A stretch of DNA of 64,000 nt, taken from NCBI RefSeq assembly GCF_019925205.1, contig NC_083566.1, positions 7,502,001 to 7,566,000 of the forward strand, given 5' to 3'. This DNA is from Metopolophium dirhodum (lineage: Eukaryota > Arthropoda > Insecta > Hemiptera > Aphididae). The translations under genes were made by a program, and so were the position numbers. Positions 33,754-47,740 of the stretch are shown here, in pieces (within the stretch, counting starts at the first letter, position 1; every line of letters begins with the position of its first letter). Below the pieces are notes generated by a model. It did no database searches. It was not told the DNA's origin and saw only the letters and a program-made list of their open reading frames with translations.

Positions 33754-35441
33754 ACAAAAAAAAAGATAAAAAAATGCGGATTCAAACCCTGTTAACTGTT
33801 TTTTTTTCAAAATAATTTATACAAAACTATATCTACTGTATAAAAATATTACAATACTATTTCTGCAGTGGTTTTCGTTAAGTCGATAATATACTGCTCG
33901 CGCAGTAACGGTTCTTGTCGAATAAATTGTAGGCGATAATTTTAATAATTGATAAACAACTGCACTATAACATGTATAACAATATCATGCATTTGATTGC
34001 GGCCGAAGAGACGGGGAGAAAACATACCAAAAAAACGCATACTGAACCGTAGGCATATATAATATAATACATCGAAACACTCAAAAATTGTTACGAGTCA
34101 CTGTGATAGATATAGGTTGTTTATTGTCACGGAGGATGATTTTGCTCACAAAACGTATTTTTTATATTTACATATCTCGTGAAGTATTTCACCAGTAGGT
34201 ATAAGTAGTAGAAATATAATATATACATATATAAGAATTATATACATATTATATATGTATATGTGTGTATTACGTATTATACGTCTGTTCGGACTATAGT
34301 TTTTACACTCGGCTAAAAAAATACGCCTACGCAATGTAACACAATATTTCACACAGGATGTACACCTATTTATATTTTATATGAAATCGACGTCTGTATA
34401 TATATATGTAATATGTATGTACATGTATAATGTATATTTATATATATATATTTATATATATATATTTATTGTATTATAGATTCGTCCATACTGCAGGTTA
34501 CTCGATACACGCACGTGTAGGTAATAGATATTATATATTATTTTATAGGCAAGAACATGATATTCGTTGAAAAGATGTGTTTTTTTTTTATGTTTCCATC
34601 GATGTCCATTAGTACCTATTTGGGTAAGACTATGTACAAGATTGATTCTTTAACGTTCTTTATTTTTCAAATTCTTCAAAAAAATAATATAGTTATGCGT
34701 ATAATACAGCTGTGTATAAATCAATATACCTACCTACACGCATAGTGCCTCTATTAATGTAAAATATGTCTTTGAGATTCAAAAAGATTTAAAAAACTAT
34801 TTTAAAAGTTTACTATACGTATTATAACTGTATAAGAGGTTTGTGGTGAACATTTAATTTGATTTATACATTGTAACATTACTATTATTATTATTATTTA
34901 TTTAAGTATTTGACTGTTTGAAACTTTATGAGTTTTTATAATACAATTGAATTTACATTAAATTGTACAATGTATACGTATGAACAAATTAGTTAGGTAT
35001 GTTTTTACTTTTTAGTCAATATCACCAAATTATGATGGTAGTAAAACATATAGGTAGGTGTGGTTTCGGTATCAGCTTAACATATAATGTTACACGAGTT
35101 GGAAAACAAATTATCATTGATTTTGTACTATTATAACCAATTACGTATTTCTTATTACAATATTTAAATGTTTTATTGCATTCAAAAATTGATCATTAGA
35201 ACATAATTAAATATAACACAAGGTTGATAATATATTGAGAATTTTAATGATTTGACCTTCCTAGTTCAATGATAATACACAATGACATAAGACATAACTA
35301 TTATAGATCTTGAGGATAAGGAATAACATCAAAACCCAATTCACATTTTAAAATAATTTAGCTCCTGGTATAAAACTAGTTCAGTTCGAGTAGCAGAACT
35401 GCAGAAGATGCCATACTATATTATATATATATGTCGCACAG
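33754..35441. other. AT-rich non-coding DNA
   Basis: Contains TATA-type dinucleotide runs (34380-34470) and no recognised gene. Confidence 0.5.
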
Positions 35442-35759
35442 TCACACGTGAAACATTGTTGCGAAATCATGTTCACAAAGATCATAAATTATTGGGAAAC
35501 AGTTTTCCAAACTTTCAACTTTTTTGTGTTTTTCTATTATGATGATTATATCATTGGTGTCTTCAAGGAAAATGAAGCAGTCACCCAACATACCTATAGA
35601 AGCTTTTTTGAAAATATCTCCCCCGTCCACCACTCATGATAATATATTATTATGCGAGGAAAAGCACCTTACAAGGAAATCGTCTTTTATAACTCCCCCC
35701 TGCCAATTTACAATGTCTGAGCTACTGCATATAAACGTGGCATATGCCTCTGGCAAAAC
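35442..35759 (-). pseudogene. Coding-like relic with one internal stop, unknown product
   Basis: One minus-strand frame is open for about 105 codons from 35759 to the stop at 35442-35444, broken only by TGA at 35634-35636, which could be a changed TGG. The inferred protein is not AT-biased filler: it has Cys, Trp, Asp and Glu in a mixed order and includes GMLGDCFIFLEDTND. Base composition is higher in GC than the flanks. I do not recognise the family. It may be an exon of a decayed gene or transposon. A TAATTAG just upstream on the minus strand could be a splice acceptor. Confidence 0.3.
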
Positions 35760-38700
35760 TTTTTTCTAATTAATATTTTTGAAACTTATTGCACAGTATA
35801 TAAAAGATCAATATTGATTATAATTTTAAGCATTATGTTGATGTACCTACCTCAGACAAAGTCTTTTGAAAATATAATATTAGGTCCCTGCTCTTTTTAT
35901 AAAAGTAAGAAAAAATAACATTTGCTTAACAGATATACAGCGTAAGGATAACAATAACAATGATTTCGACAAATTTTGTTATTCGATTTAGTATTTACAC
36001 GTTTTACATAGAATAAATCTTGCGGAAAAATTTTACAACATAATATATCATAATAATTATATATAATACCACTGCGTAATAAACTAAAAAAATTAAAAAG
36101 GTATACCATGGTCTATGCGATGTTTGATAAATAATAATTATGATATATATAATTACGTAGGACGTCGATATATTTAATACTAAACTATAATTTGTAATTA
36201 ACCCATTAGTATTCAGTACCTATACCTACCTATAATAGTTTTCCGCGTTTAATATTGATTTATGAAAATCAAGGAATGTATATCAATTTGATCGAACAAC
36301 GGCTTGCATAGTTGACATACTCAATAAATGTAATTCAATGAAACTTAAATGGTGATAGTATTACATCTAGACTTTAGCCGTTGTATTAAAGTCACTGATA
36401 GTAAACTTACGTATATATTTATCTATTATATATAGTACCTAACCTATGTATTAATTAAATATTTTTCACTATTTCCAATACGTGTTTTAAAGAGTCTTTT
36501 TGATCATTCAGTCAAGATGGGTATCTTGTATTTTCTTCGTCTTTAAGTACCTATATAAGTTAAGATTTTAAACTAGAATAACAATTATTGCTACGTACAG
36601 GACTCGACGCTTAGTATATAATATTATGTGTATATAAGATTCGATTTAATATATTGAATTATATTATGTTTATATCGTTGACGTTTGTCTGATGATTAAA
36701 ACAAAAATGGATATTATTAATAAGCATTTAGATTTCGTGGTCTTGTATCGCAGGTTATACCTAGGTAGTAATAAAATTATATGGAAATCGAATTACGGTA
36801 ACCTAAAATACGAACCTAAAGATCGGATGTAAGAATCGATGAGGGGTTACGTAATAAGTATAAGCATTTAATTGCTGCGCATCCGGGCATTTCTGCCGGA
36901 CGCGACTTATTTAGTATCCGCTGCCAGTGGCCTCATAAATATTACATCCGCGGTGGCCACCAAATAAAACGTTTGTCTTGTTACAAACAACAAAAGAGAG
37001 GCCACAGGCGTATTCCTTGTAAAACGAATATTAAAATTCCGCTTTCTACGCTCCCCCGGAACTAGGCCAACCGTAATTATATTATTATTATTATTATTAT
37101 TACTATTATTATACTTGCATGGGGATGAGGGTGACCCCTTTCTTTGCCACAACGGCTGACCGGTCCATTGTTCGTCCACCACATCCACCCCCTTAAGTCT
37201 TTCGTTTCCTTATTCCGGTCTCGTAATTCCATGGAATTCGTGGCAAACGGAACTCACCCTCCTCGCGCACACTGGCCCACGCTCTTATATATTATATTGT
37301 ATATGTTATATTGTTTTATCCCGAAAATTCATTTTAGCAAAGCGGATTAGCCCCGTAGCGGGTGGTAATTGAACATACATATTATATTATACATAGTATT
37401 TATGAACATTTCAAAATACATCTAATACGCCACAAGTCATACGAGTCATATCGTATAATACACCGATAATAATATAATACTATCCTTCAAGTGTGATTCA
37501 TTATTCGATACTATATGATAGGCATATTATGTACATTTCAACTGATGCTAAAAAATAACCCAGTGTAAATAAAGTGCTGTATGTACGTGAATAAAGTTTA
37601 AAATCTCAATTTTTTTTTATTTGCCATTACCATCATGAGGTATTATTTATACGCAACGCAATTTTACTTTTTATTTGCAGTTCTTCTTAAAGTTTTAACT
37701 GCGTTACCTACCTAATGTTCATTATTTACGTTCGATATAAACACACATTTGAAAAATAAATCATAAATTTAAAATACAGACGTCTCCGTATACCTGCTCT
37801 TTAACGCATACGTTAACTCTTGGTAAAAGTATTGGAAATCGACTCCAATAGTTCTATTAAATATCACAATATAACTCGGGACCTACAATCGAAAACGCAG
37901 TGATGAATATTTTTGAACAGTGTTAAAAAATGAAATGGTACAGTTGTATTTTAATGGATTGTAACCATACAATTTTAATGATTTAGTTATACTAGTGAAA
38001 TACAAAATCTAATTTATTTTAGAAATCTACTTGGATTTTATATATTATTTACTATTGCAATTTGTACCTATGTGTTATGATTTATACACACCACTATTGT
38101 TAATTCTCACTTTATTATTAGATAGCTAATTAGGTTTTGATACAACTGTACATCGTTATCAATTTAATATTTAACATAGATTTATAAGGTATATAATAAA
38201 TTATCCATATAGGACAATAATACTTTTTTTAACGACCAATATTTTCGTTTTAATAATGAAGATAATAATTATTTCATATTTTGCACAGTGAATTTGATAA
38301 TATTAATTAATAATCACTAATCAGTTATGGTACATACGTATAATAAGTAAATTAAATCAATATTAATGTACTAAGGTAAATTATGTATGACATTTGTAAC
38401 TGTTGTAACTGATGAGTAATTACTACTAAAACAACCAAAACATTAAAAGCGATCAGTTCTTAGGTTTTAATATTTTATCTTTCAATATTATTTTATTCTT
38501 AATTGTACACATAATTATTTACAGAATTTTAGTTAATTATTTCTGAAGGAACTGGTTGATTTATTATATATTAAAAAATTTAATAAAACGTGTAGAATAA
38601 TTCCTTCTCATATCAAAGCAGCAATTTTCTCAAGATAATTATTTAACTCGCTTATAAAGCTCAATTAACAAAGCTCGCTTATTATTTACCATAGCTCAAT

Positions 38701-40450
38701 TAACATTCTATCCACTAATATGCGCCAAATTGTACTTTTGTAAGTTAAAAATATTTTCAATTTATTAAATATAAGGTTTATAGCTTTATAATCATTTTTA
38801 TTTACTATATAATTATAGGTGGGTAGTGGGTACACAACATTATTATCAACAAGTGGATAAAATAGTTATGAATGTGTTTACTTTAAGTATGGTTTATTCT
38901 TAATCATTATTAGTTAAAAATAATGAAAAGGATCTACAAAATATTTCGTATCTAAACATGTATTGTCTATAAATTATAATTTTTTAACTAACAACGTGTA
39001 TCGATCAAATCATATTATATACCTACCCATAAGATCATACATAATATTATGTATACCTATAATGGATACACACACAAATTACATTTTACGTCAATGTTTT
39101 TCTTTTAGTTTTGGTACGTATACAACGATGTTGTACGAGTTTTATTTCTAGTACAAAATGTATAAGCGTTGCACCGATGCGCATAGCCTATAGGTTATTA
39201 TGTTCACGACTATATTATGTTTGCAAAATAATAGGTAGGTAAGTAATTGCATAGCTATACATATTATACATATATATATATATATATTTGTATGTGTATT
39301 GTGTGTGAGTTGCATCGTGATAATGTATTTAATGTTTCTCCAAGATGGAGATAAAACGAGAAAAAGCGATTACAGATAATCGTCGTTTTTCTACGATTTC
39401 TTTCCATATTATTATTGTTTTGTTTTTAGTGTGTTTTTTTCATACAGATAAACATACAGTACTCGAATAATACAATAAAAAAAACATGTAAAATATACAC
39501 GCACATGACAGTATTGTTGACTAATGCGTATTGTGGCGCCTGCAACCAGACCAAAATAATTATTCTACCGACATACCACGACAATTATTTTGACTTTATA
39601 GTTTAACTAAGATCGTTGGTAAGGTTCATTGGAGTTCATTGGATTGATCCATTTAATTTTTTTAAGTACTGTAAAACCGTATAGGTAAATGAAAATGTAT
39701 ATCGTGAATTTTTAAACAAATTGTATTATTTCAACTTCAAGATGATTATAATATCGTTGAATACAATTTATTATGAAGATATTATTACATTTAACAGGGA
39801 TCTATTAGATAGATATATAGATATATATTATAATTTATAAGTAAAAATTATCGCAAGTAATAAAGTACCTCAAATACATAAAATAAACATGTATACAGTA
39901 AACCTAGTTACTGTTATAGTTCTCGATTTCTTCAAATTTATTTTATGTTCAACCGTATAAACGGCTAAAATCATGCGACATTACTGAGAAAGATTCTAAC
40001 TTAATAAAATATAAATAATAAATGATTTTGATATAAAATGATGAGATGTATTTCTTCAACACCCTTAACTCAGTGTCTAAGGTGGCTTAGTATACTTTTT
40101 AATAACTATAAATTTAAATTTTAAAAGTTATAGATAGTAATTTCGTAAAATCATAAGCTATAATATAGTCATATAATGCAAATAAAACACACACTCACAT
40201 GTAACAATATTCAGCTAATTAAATGATTATAATATAATAAACGGTATTATGATAACTATTGTTGAAGACAATGAATGACATGTTAAGATCTAATTTCTGT
40301 TGAGCCAAACAAAATGTATTGAATTGAAATTTGTTGAATAAACTATGAAATATTTGTAATGCGGAGGAGTTTGAAAAAAATAACAATAATCGCGTAAGAA
40401 CCGGGGCACAATATTTGGTGTGTATATTTGTGTGTAACAACACGAATCCG
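35760..40450. other. Mostly AT-rich DNA with a small less-AT block
   Basis: No gene is recognised. Between about 36850 and 37270 a moderately GC-richer block contains homeodomain-like words (CATAAATATTACATC) and an ATT repeat at 37080-37112, and might be a conserved non-coding element. An imperfect tandem duplication around AGCTCAATTAACA lies at 38646-38705. Confidence 0.45.
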
Positions 40451-41075
40451 TTATCGCTATTCTGCTGATGAAAAGAAAAACGTATAAGATGGACAGAGAA
40501 AAGATCTAGTTATAAGGGGAGAGAGAGAGAGAGAGAATGATAAGACGAGTGCATGTATAATAATAATAATATGAAGAAAATGCAATAAAAAACTCGAAAA
40601 AATTATGTATTCCATCGATAAAAACGAGTGTGCGTTGTCCGTCTCTACGGAGCGGACTCGTGTGAACATTCGGTTCAAGGTTTCAGCTCGGAAATCTCGA
40701 TAATCTCGATGAAATGGTCAGTAGATAGGGGGAGGGAGGAAACCTCGCGTCCGTCACGGACGTTTTTTGTATTTTATTTTATCATCAGAAAAATATTTTT
40801 AACGTGATATTAAAAAAAAACCCACACACATATATACATATTACACATACATACATACATACATACATACATACATACAGACAGACACAATACACAACAC
40901 ATATTATTATGTATATATGTATCTAGAGGAACGTAACATAATAATGTTTTACGTGTACACTCGGAAAACACGACGATGATCGTGAGTTTCATTCACAAAA
41001 TAATATTATGTATAATATTATTATATGTATCGTCTGCGGCGGCGTTCATTCATACAAACAGGTGTGAAAGAGAGT

Positions 41076-41113
<38 letters not shown>

Positions 41114-41213
41114 TATATGTGAAGGCGTCGGTGAAGAAGAGTCTGCGGCGGGGGGAGAGGACGTTATGTGTGCGCGTGTGTATATATAGCAAGCGGAACA
41201 AATTACGGAATCT

Positions 41214-41259
<46 letters not shown>

Positions 41260-41830
41260 CACGCGCGTACGTCGGCAGACACAAAAAGGAAATACCGCGC
41301 AGACATAATATTGAGTACGAGACGGCGCGGCGGTGTGATTGTATGTGTGGAACCCCATATAGGAGAGACGGTTCGAGACGAGGGCGGGACGGGCAAACGG
41401 GTGAACCTACACGGGGTATAGAGGAAAACGGGAGTTTCCCGCCACACGAGTGTGTGTCGCTTTCACCGCCGACGCCGTCATATTATATACATTTTCCGCT
41501 CTGATATTTACGCGTAGGTACCCTACCTATATATATTGCGGTGCATACGCGATACGGTGGCGGTGGCTTTCCACGCGTTTTCCCGCGCGTTCCTTACACT
41601 AACTATGTGTATATATATAGACATGAACACACGTTATCCCGACCGTTATTTTACCCCAACAATTCCCTCGTTGTACTCGTTCACAGCGCACGTATACACA
41701 CTCACACGCCAGCAACCCTTCTACGCTCCGCGTCAAAACTTTCGTAAACACTTCCGGGACGACGGCACGCGTGTATACTTCGCCACGACGTTGTTAAACT
41801 GTAGGTACTGATGTAATTAGAGAGCTGAGA
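40451..41830. other. GC-richer island dense in microsatellites
   Basis: Contains a GA run (40520-40537), (CATA) units (40848-40880), an AC run (41077-41110), a GT run (41216-41251) and CpG-rich single-copy DNA up to 41815. The dinucleotide tracts account for the long frames on both strands. It could be promoter or 5' UTR sequence, but I name no gene. Confidence 0.45.
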
Positions 41831-42270
41831 TAACCTAGGAGTTTGTATATATTTTTTCGGGGCTTAATCAAAAAAGTTGGCCTGCTAGTTTTAAATCTAT
41901 ACGTTTTGCGATGTTACGAATTCGTAGTAAAATGCTGCATTTATATGATGTTTATATAATACTATTTCGACGTTAATGGGGTGGATAGACGAATACGAAA
42001 AAGCGAGTATTATTGTTTCTATCAATACGTGTTGTTGAAACTGACTTCAGCTAGCGAGGAAGGTGAGAATAATGAAGTTAACAAATAATTCACTGCAACT
42101 TGCGCATAAAGCGCCAATCAGCCAGATCAGTCCACGTTCGTGACTGACATTTAATACACACGCGATGCCGATTGATTTGACGAATTATAACAACCATACA
42201 TTTTAAGTAACTAATCGCAATTCATTACACATTGTAAATACTAAACATTTTCATTGTATTGATTCTATTA

Positions 42271-43020
42271 GATTCTGAGCTATGAATGTGTTGATTTTAC
42301 AAGTATGTGTTTTTTTTGTGTCTGTTGTCATGTTTTGGGACAGTAAAAATGATTTAATTTTCAGCATCTTTTCCAGAAAGAAATTAAATCTATTTGATAA
42401 TTTTTTTTTTTTTTTGGGGGGGGGGGGGGGGTAACAAAAAATTCCCAGTTGTATCAGAAGTGTCAGAAAAAACAAACAAACATTAAGGAAAAACTGAGAT
42501 TTTTATGCAAAACTGGTTTTCGAAAAAATCGATTTTGTTTTATGGTATAACTTAAAAAAATTTACGATTTGCATATATTTGCATTGGTTCAAGGTTCCTC
42601 ATAAGTAGTTATAATATCAGTTGAGAAATATTAAAGATCCATAGGCATGATTTGTTTTAATATTTGTTTATAATCAATTAAAGATTAAATTTTGACAAAA
42701 TTCGTCAAAATCTCGAAAATTTGAAAATTATTTTGTAGTTACAAATTTGTTAAATGTTCGGGTTTTATAGCTAAGGATTGAAAATGTATAACGAAGATCT
42801 TCATAAATAGTTCAAGTGTAACCAAAAAATCTAAAAATATTTAGACACTTTAAGTTAAAATTCGGACGAAAACAAGACAAGAATAACGTTTTTAGTTATT
42901 TTGTTTTAATTTAAAAATATTTTTCGTGATAACTATTGAAACTTCTAGAATATATTATTATACTTTATACATACAATGACATTTTCAAATGCAATTTTGT
43001 TGGCAAAAATTTATTTAACC
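42271..43020 (+). mobile_element. Dispersed repeat, GATTCTGAG family, fragment a
   Basis: Starts GATTCTGAGC at 42271 and shares with 55559-55880 and 63370-64000 the ordered words TTTTTATGCAAAA, AAATCGATTTTG, GTATAACTT and a later CCTCATAAGT/TTCATAAAT-type word. No coding capacity is visible. A T15/G16 homopolymer junction lies inside (42401-42431). It is probably a non-autonomous DNA transposon, but the boundary on the right is approximate. Confidence 0.5.
42401..42431. repeat. T15 followed directly by G16
   Basis: Fifteen T then sixteen G without interruption. The G run could form a quadruplex, and it is also a place where sequencing length errors are common. Confidence 0.9.
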
Positions 43021-43819
43021 TACTGTATAGTAGGTAAATTACTAGTAGGCATTAGTTTATGATTGTATATCATTGAATTCAAATATAACACATCATTTTC
43101 AGTAACCCTCTAGAGTCTAGATATTATGAGCATCTTAAACTTTTATAAAATACTGATACAACACGCGTACGTATAAATCATATTTTTTACATACTCGATA
43201 GTGCAATGTTTAGTAAGTAAATAAGACAATATATGTACTTCTTGTCTTTTTATATATTATGTACCTGCAGTTTTGTACCGAAATAAGAAATCATTATCCC
43301 CGGAATCGTACATAGGTACTATCGTTTTATGGATCAGAACTTGTTATAGAATTCGTGGAAATTATTCTCGACGAGATATTTTTTCCGGGACGTTCCGGTC
43401 CAACACATCCGTTTCCGACTTGAAATACAAAATAATATGGACGTCGGCTCATTTATTTCAAAAAGACTTATAATTTAAGGTATTTGAACCGATATGGCGA
43501 TATGCCCTATATAATATTGGCTGCATTCTAGTTTCGTCCCAAAGATAACTACGAAAAAAGGTCTAGTCCGAAGTGCGTCCTGGGTCGTTGTATGCTACGT
43601 CCGAGTTTTCTTGCAGGTTTTTTCGTTATATTCAAGTTATATTTACAAATTTAAGATGTGTCGATCATATTATATTCATACCTACCTATATTATAGTTGC
43701 CCGTTGAATATAACGACAGTCGACATTCATAATATAGGTTTATAACATATATTTTATTATTAATGTTGTGTAGTTTATCAATTTAAGACATGTAGTAGAT
43801 TATATTTTACTATCGCATC

Positions 43820-44352
43820 GGTCGGCCCCCTTTTCGGCCAAAATGTACCCTTCCCTTTTCGGCCAGTGTCACTTTTCGGCCAAAACTTACCGTTCCCTTT
43901 TCGGCCAATGTCCCTTTTCGGCCAGCACCTACAGTTTTCTTTCAAATTTACAATTATAACAACTGAACTTAACAATTTTTATATTTAATTAAATACGATT
44001 GTATCCAAAAAAAGTGATTTTATTTAACATTATTACCTACAACTGTAAAAAAAACTGAAAAAAATAATAAATAAAACAATTGGCAATAAACTGTTATAAC
44101 ATATTGTTATTACAATTGATTATATTATATATTTATAGTACTATATATAATCAATGTTATTACTTACATTAATCGAATAAAAATTAATATAGTCATAATA
44201 ACACATATAGGTAATAAGAATAGATATATAAAAATAATTATGATAGTAAAATATAACCAACTATGGACGAAATTAAACTTACATTGAAGAGTAAAGGTAA
44301 TAAAAATAGTAACATTTTTTAAACAAAAATTTGGCCGAAAACGGTGACGCCC
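43820..44352. mobile_element. 533-bp non-autonomous transposon with 8-bp target duplication
   Basis: The perfect direct repeat ATCGCATC flanks it (43812-43819 and 44353-44360). The terminal inverted repeat is about 24 bp with 19 matches: left GGTCGGCCCCCTTTTCGGCC, right (reverse complement) GGGCGTCACCGTTTTCGGCC. The left end carries five copies of CTTTTCGGCCA between 43829 and 43926. There is no transposase frame. An 8-bp duplication fits hAT or Merlin-type enzymes. The superfamily is not settled. Confidence 0.8.
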
Positions 44353-44559
44353 ATCGCATCAAATTAACAAATTCGATTTTATAAAAAAAACGTAAAACAA
44401 GTTTTACTAGAGCCTTAGTATTACTTTTTCATTTAAAAATAAATATAACAAAAATTATAATAATATATAATCTATTTTTTTTTATTTTGCTGGGCTACAA
44501 TTCGGAATACTTTTTTACCACTGAACGCAACTAGTAGCCATCCATAATATTCGTTTTTG

Positions 44560-44583
44560 TTAGGTTAGGTTAGGTTAGGTTAG
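44560..44583 (+). repeat. Interstitial TTAGG telomeric tract
   Basis: Four full TTAGG units plus TTAG. TTAGG is the standard insect telomere repeat, known in aphids. Shorter two-unit matches occur near 48073 and 61261. Confidence 0.85.
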
Positions 44584-44650
44584 AGGAATTTTTCAGAATA
44601 GCAAGTAATGACAGGCAATGTTAATAATTATGAATTATTTATATTATAAA

Positions 44651-45444
44651 CAAGGTGATTCCCAAGCATGCTCACCCCCTTTTTTCTTCAAAAACGCAGT
44701 TAATCAAAGCTGATTTTTGGAATGTGTAATTATACTTAACAAGTTACTGTCGTGAATACCCTATCATAGAGACATAGACCATAGATTATATTGTACCATA
44801 GACCATATTTTCAAATTATTGAGATTTTCCGTACTACTAAAAATGTCCGTTTTTAACGACAACCCGCTTTTCTACTGTAAATTATATAGCAGATAATTTT
44901 ACTGAAAACATTGGCATATCTAAATCAAAATTAGAACGAGTATAGTTTTGAGTTATGTAACTCTAAGTAGGTACTTACTTAGTAGAATAGGTTCATGACC
45001 TTGAATTTGGAAGATACTGGTGAATTATCTGTCTAAATGTCTAAATTGTCTGTCTAATATATCTATAAACATTTATAATAATTAGTAATTACTAATTAGT
45101 AAAAATGGTCCAAGTATAATGAACACTAGATTTAATATTATAGGTACATATATTTTATATTTTTTGTAAAATAATTTTTAAGGCCTATTGTCCTTATTAT
45201 AAACCTTTTTTTAATAACTGAAAAACTATTTGTTCTAATTTTTAATTAGGGAGGTTGTTGGTACATCAACATTTTCAAAAAATGATCCACTAAATAATTT
45301 ACAATAAAAATGAGGGGTTCTTATTTGAAGTTTGTATCACTGAACACTTACTAAGTAGAACAAAAAATATTTTAGTGTATTTAATAATTCCAACAATCTG
45401 AATAAAAAAAAAATGGAGTTGAGCGTGATTGGTGAATCTCCCTA
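44651..45444. mobile_element. TA-flanked MITE, copy B (AGGGTGATTC family)
   Basis: A 794-bp relative of the element at 6522-7267. The left end is CAAGGTGATTC, the right end GAATCTCCCTA (reverse complement TAGGGAGATTC), followed by TA. The inner part shares GAGATTTTCCGTACTAC, ACTGTAAATTAT and TTTGTATCACT in the same order. It has no transposase. The ends are less perfect than in copy A, so it is older or mutated. Confidence 0.7.
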
Positions 45445-47690
45445 TATTATATATATTATATATTATATCATATTGTAATCATTAATCAGTATGCCGATAA
45501 AGGTAAGAGACAAAATTATTTTAAGAATCAAAGATGTATCGATAAAAGCTTATATTCTTATGTTTCTTATAATTAGGTACCTAAATAAAAATGAATTTGA
45601 AAGTTTTGGTATAGCAATAACGTAGGTACGCATCCGGCATCCAGAAATGTAAGCTAAAAATGGAATAAAAATAGCTAGTATAATATAATAATTTATATAA
45701 CTTTGTTTTCATGGTCTAATGTATACTAATACTTTCCAGATGTATTGTTACTTCTTAGTAATAATAATAGTAATAAATGGGTAGAGGCGTTTTAAACAAT
45801 ATACTATGTAATATGCAAACCGTTCGTTGTGCGAGGAATTAGTTGTTTATGTACATTTCTCCATTTCAGTCGTTTGTCTTATACCCAACAAGGGTCAAGA
45901 CTAAAAACCCCATTACTACAGTATCGACGTACAAACAAAACAAATGCTGACGAATTGAGTGCTAACGTCGTAGACCCAGTTAAGTCCGAGACGCTCTGTC
46001 AATAAGTGTCCGGCAATGAATATTTAACTTTATGAAATAACCGATGTAACTATAATTATTAACCAACTTCTATTATGGTTAATTTACCTAGAGCTCTTAT
46101 AATATATTTTGTTTTTACAATGAACAATAACGAATACGATAACTAAATATTGAAAAATTTATTGTAGCTGTATCTAAAATGAATTATAGTAGGTAATAAA
46201 AAATTGTAAACAAAACTATCAAAATTATTAATTAGTAAATATAGTTATTATAAGCTAATTATATTAAATCATATTTATTTCGGATCGTTATTAAATATTA
46301 CAAATAAATAAAGGAAAGTATCTACTGTATGACCTAAAATACGTTAAAATGTGAATGTATTTATGTCCTAAAAAATCTACGTCCAACGTCCCTAATGAAA
46401 TCTTGTGCGTATAATATGATATTGATAAACATTGAAAAAACATGAGCTATAATCGATATTTATATTATTAAATTGTAAAAGTTTACATTTTATATAAAAT
46501 ATAAATACAATATACCTACCTACTTATACAATAATAATGTCAGTTGTGGTTAATAATCTTAACTATACAATTATTGCATAGCTATATTATAATGTAAGGC
46601 AACTTTTTAAAAGTATAATTTTGTATTTTTTTTTTTTAGAAAAATTTAATTCAAAATTCAAAATTCAAAAAAAGTGTGAGCCTAAATCAAAAAAAAGTGT
46701 GCATTAATGCGTCAAAATGAATCAAATATTCAAAATATACATAAAACAAGTCTTTGAATTCCTAATATTAAAAATAAATTTCTAAACTTAAGAAAAGGTA
46801 TGATTCATTTTTTTATTTTTATAACAAATAATGTTAATATAGAATATAAAAAAAATATTTATTTTGTAATAAATAACATCATAAAAATATAAAAGGTAAT
46901 AATAATAATAATAGTTTATAGATTAAACATTTTAATTAGGTAATACGTAGGTAAATATTCTGATAAATTAAACTTCCTCAGTGTTTTTATACAAGGGTAT
47001 TTTTTTCTGAATGATAAAGATTTAAAAAAAATTACCCTTTTTATAAGATAAATATTTTCATTTAATTATTTTTGAAGAAACTCTTTGATACTTTTCAGTA
47101 GAAGGTTTACATAGGCACACACTAAAATTCCCGTTACAAAAACACACAATCCAAGTTTTTGATGTAGTAAAATTTGATTTTTTTTACTTCCAGCTCTTAC
47201 ATTACCATGAATACTGTATTTATAAATATTCTAAAAGTCTTGTGGATGAATAGCATTTTATTTTTAATTACTCAAAATGAATTTTATGCATACACGATAC
47301 CCAAGTGTATAATATTCAAATTTTTATGAAAATAATCAAATATGTATACTTTTGTGAAAAAAACCTAAAGGTAATAGTATACTTATTTAAATACAACTCG
47401 GTGGATCTCTATCATTATAATAATATACCAAAAGTATATTATAATTATATAATATATTGCATTTTTAATTAATTATTATACTTTAACAACATGGGTATAC
47501 AGTACTATATACTATAGAGTTCTTAGTAAGAAACTAAGAACTATTCTTACATTTTCTGAATTTGAATTTCTGCAATGGAATATATTTATAGGTATAGGTA
47601 CTATATACGGATCATATTACTGCATAAGTATAATAATATCATAACTGAAATATATAGGTACACGTGTATATATATTATGTATGGGTAAAC
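45445..47690. other. AT-rich non-coding DNA
   Basis: No gene is recognised. A short AATTCAAA tandem lies at about 46647-46672. Confidence 0.5.
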
Positions 47691-47740
47691 TGCAAGGTTT
47701 TCCTTAGTCGTTTCAGTCATGCGAGCAATAATTTTGGAAA

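Noticed and set aside
41046..41504. Cys/Val- and His/Thr-repeat proteins around 41.1-41.5 kb
   Set aside because: They are translations of GT/AC microsatellites.
43829..43926. CRISPR-like array of CTTTTCGGCCA repeats
   Set aside because: The units are only 11 bp with irregular short spacing, lie inside a transposon end and the DNA is eukaryotic.
43778..43975. 65-codon minus-strand frame with repeated FWPK-type peptide
   Set aside because: It is the translation of the CTTTTCGGCCA repeats in the transposon end.
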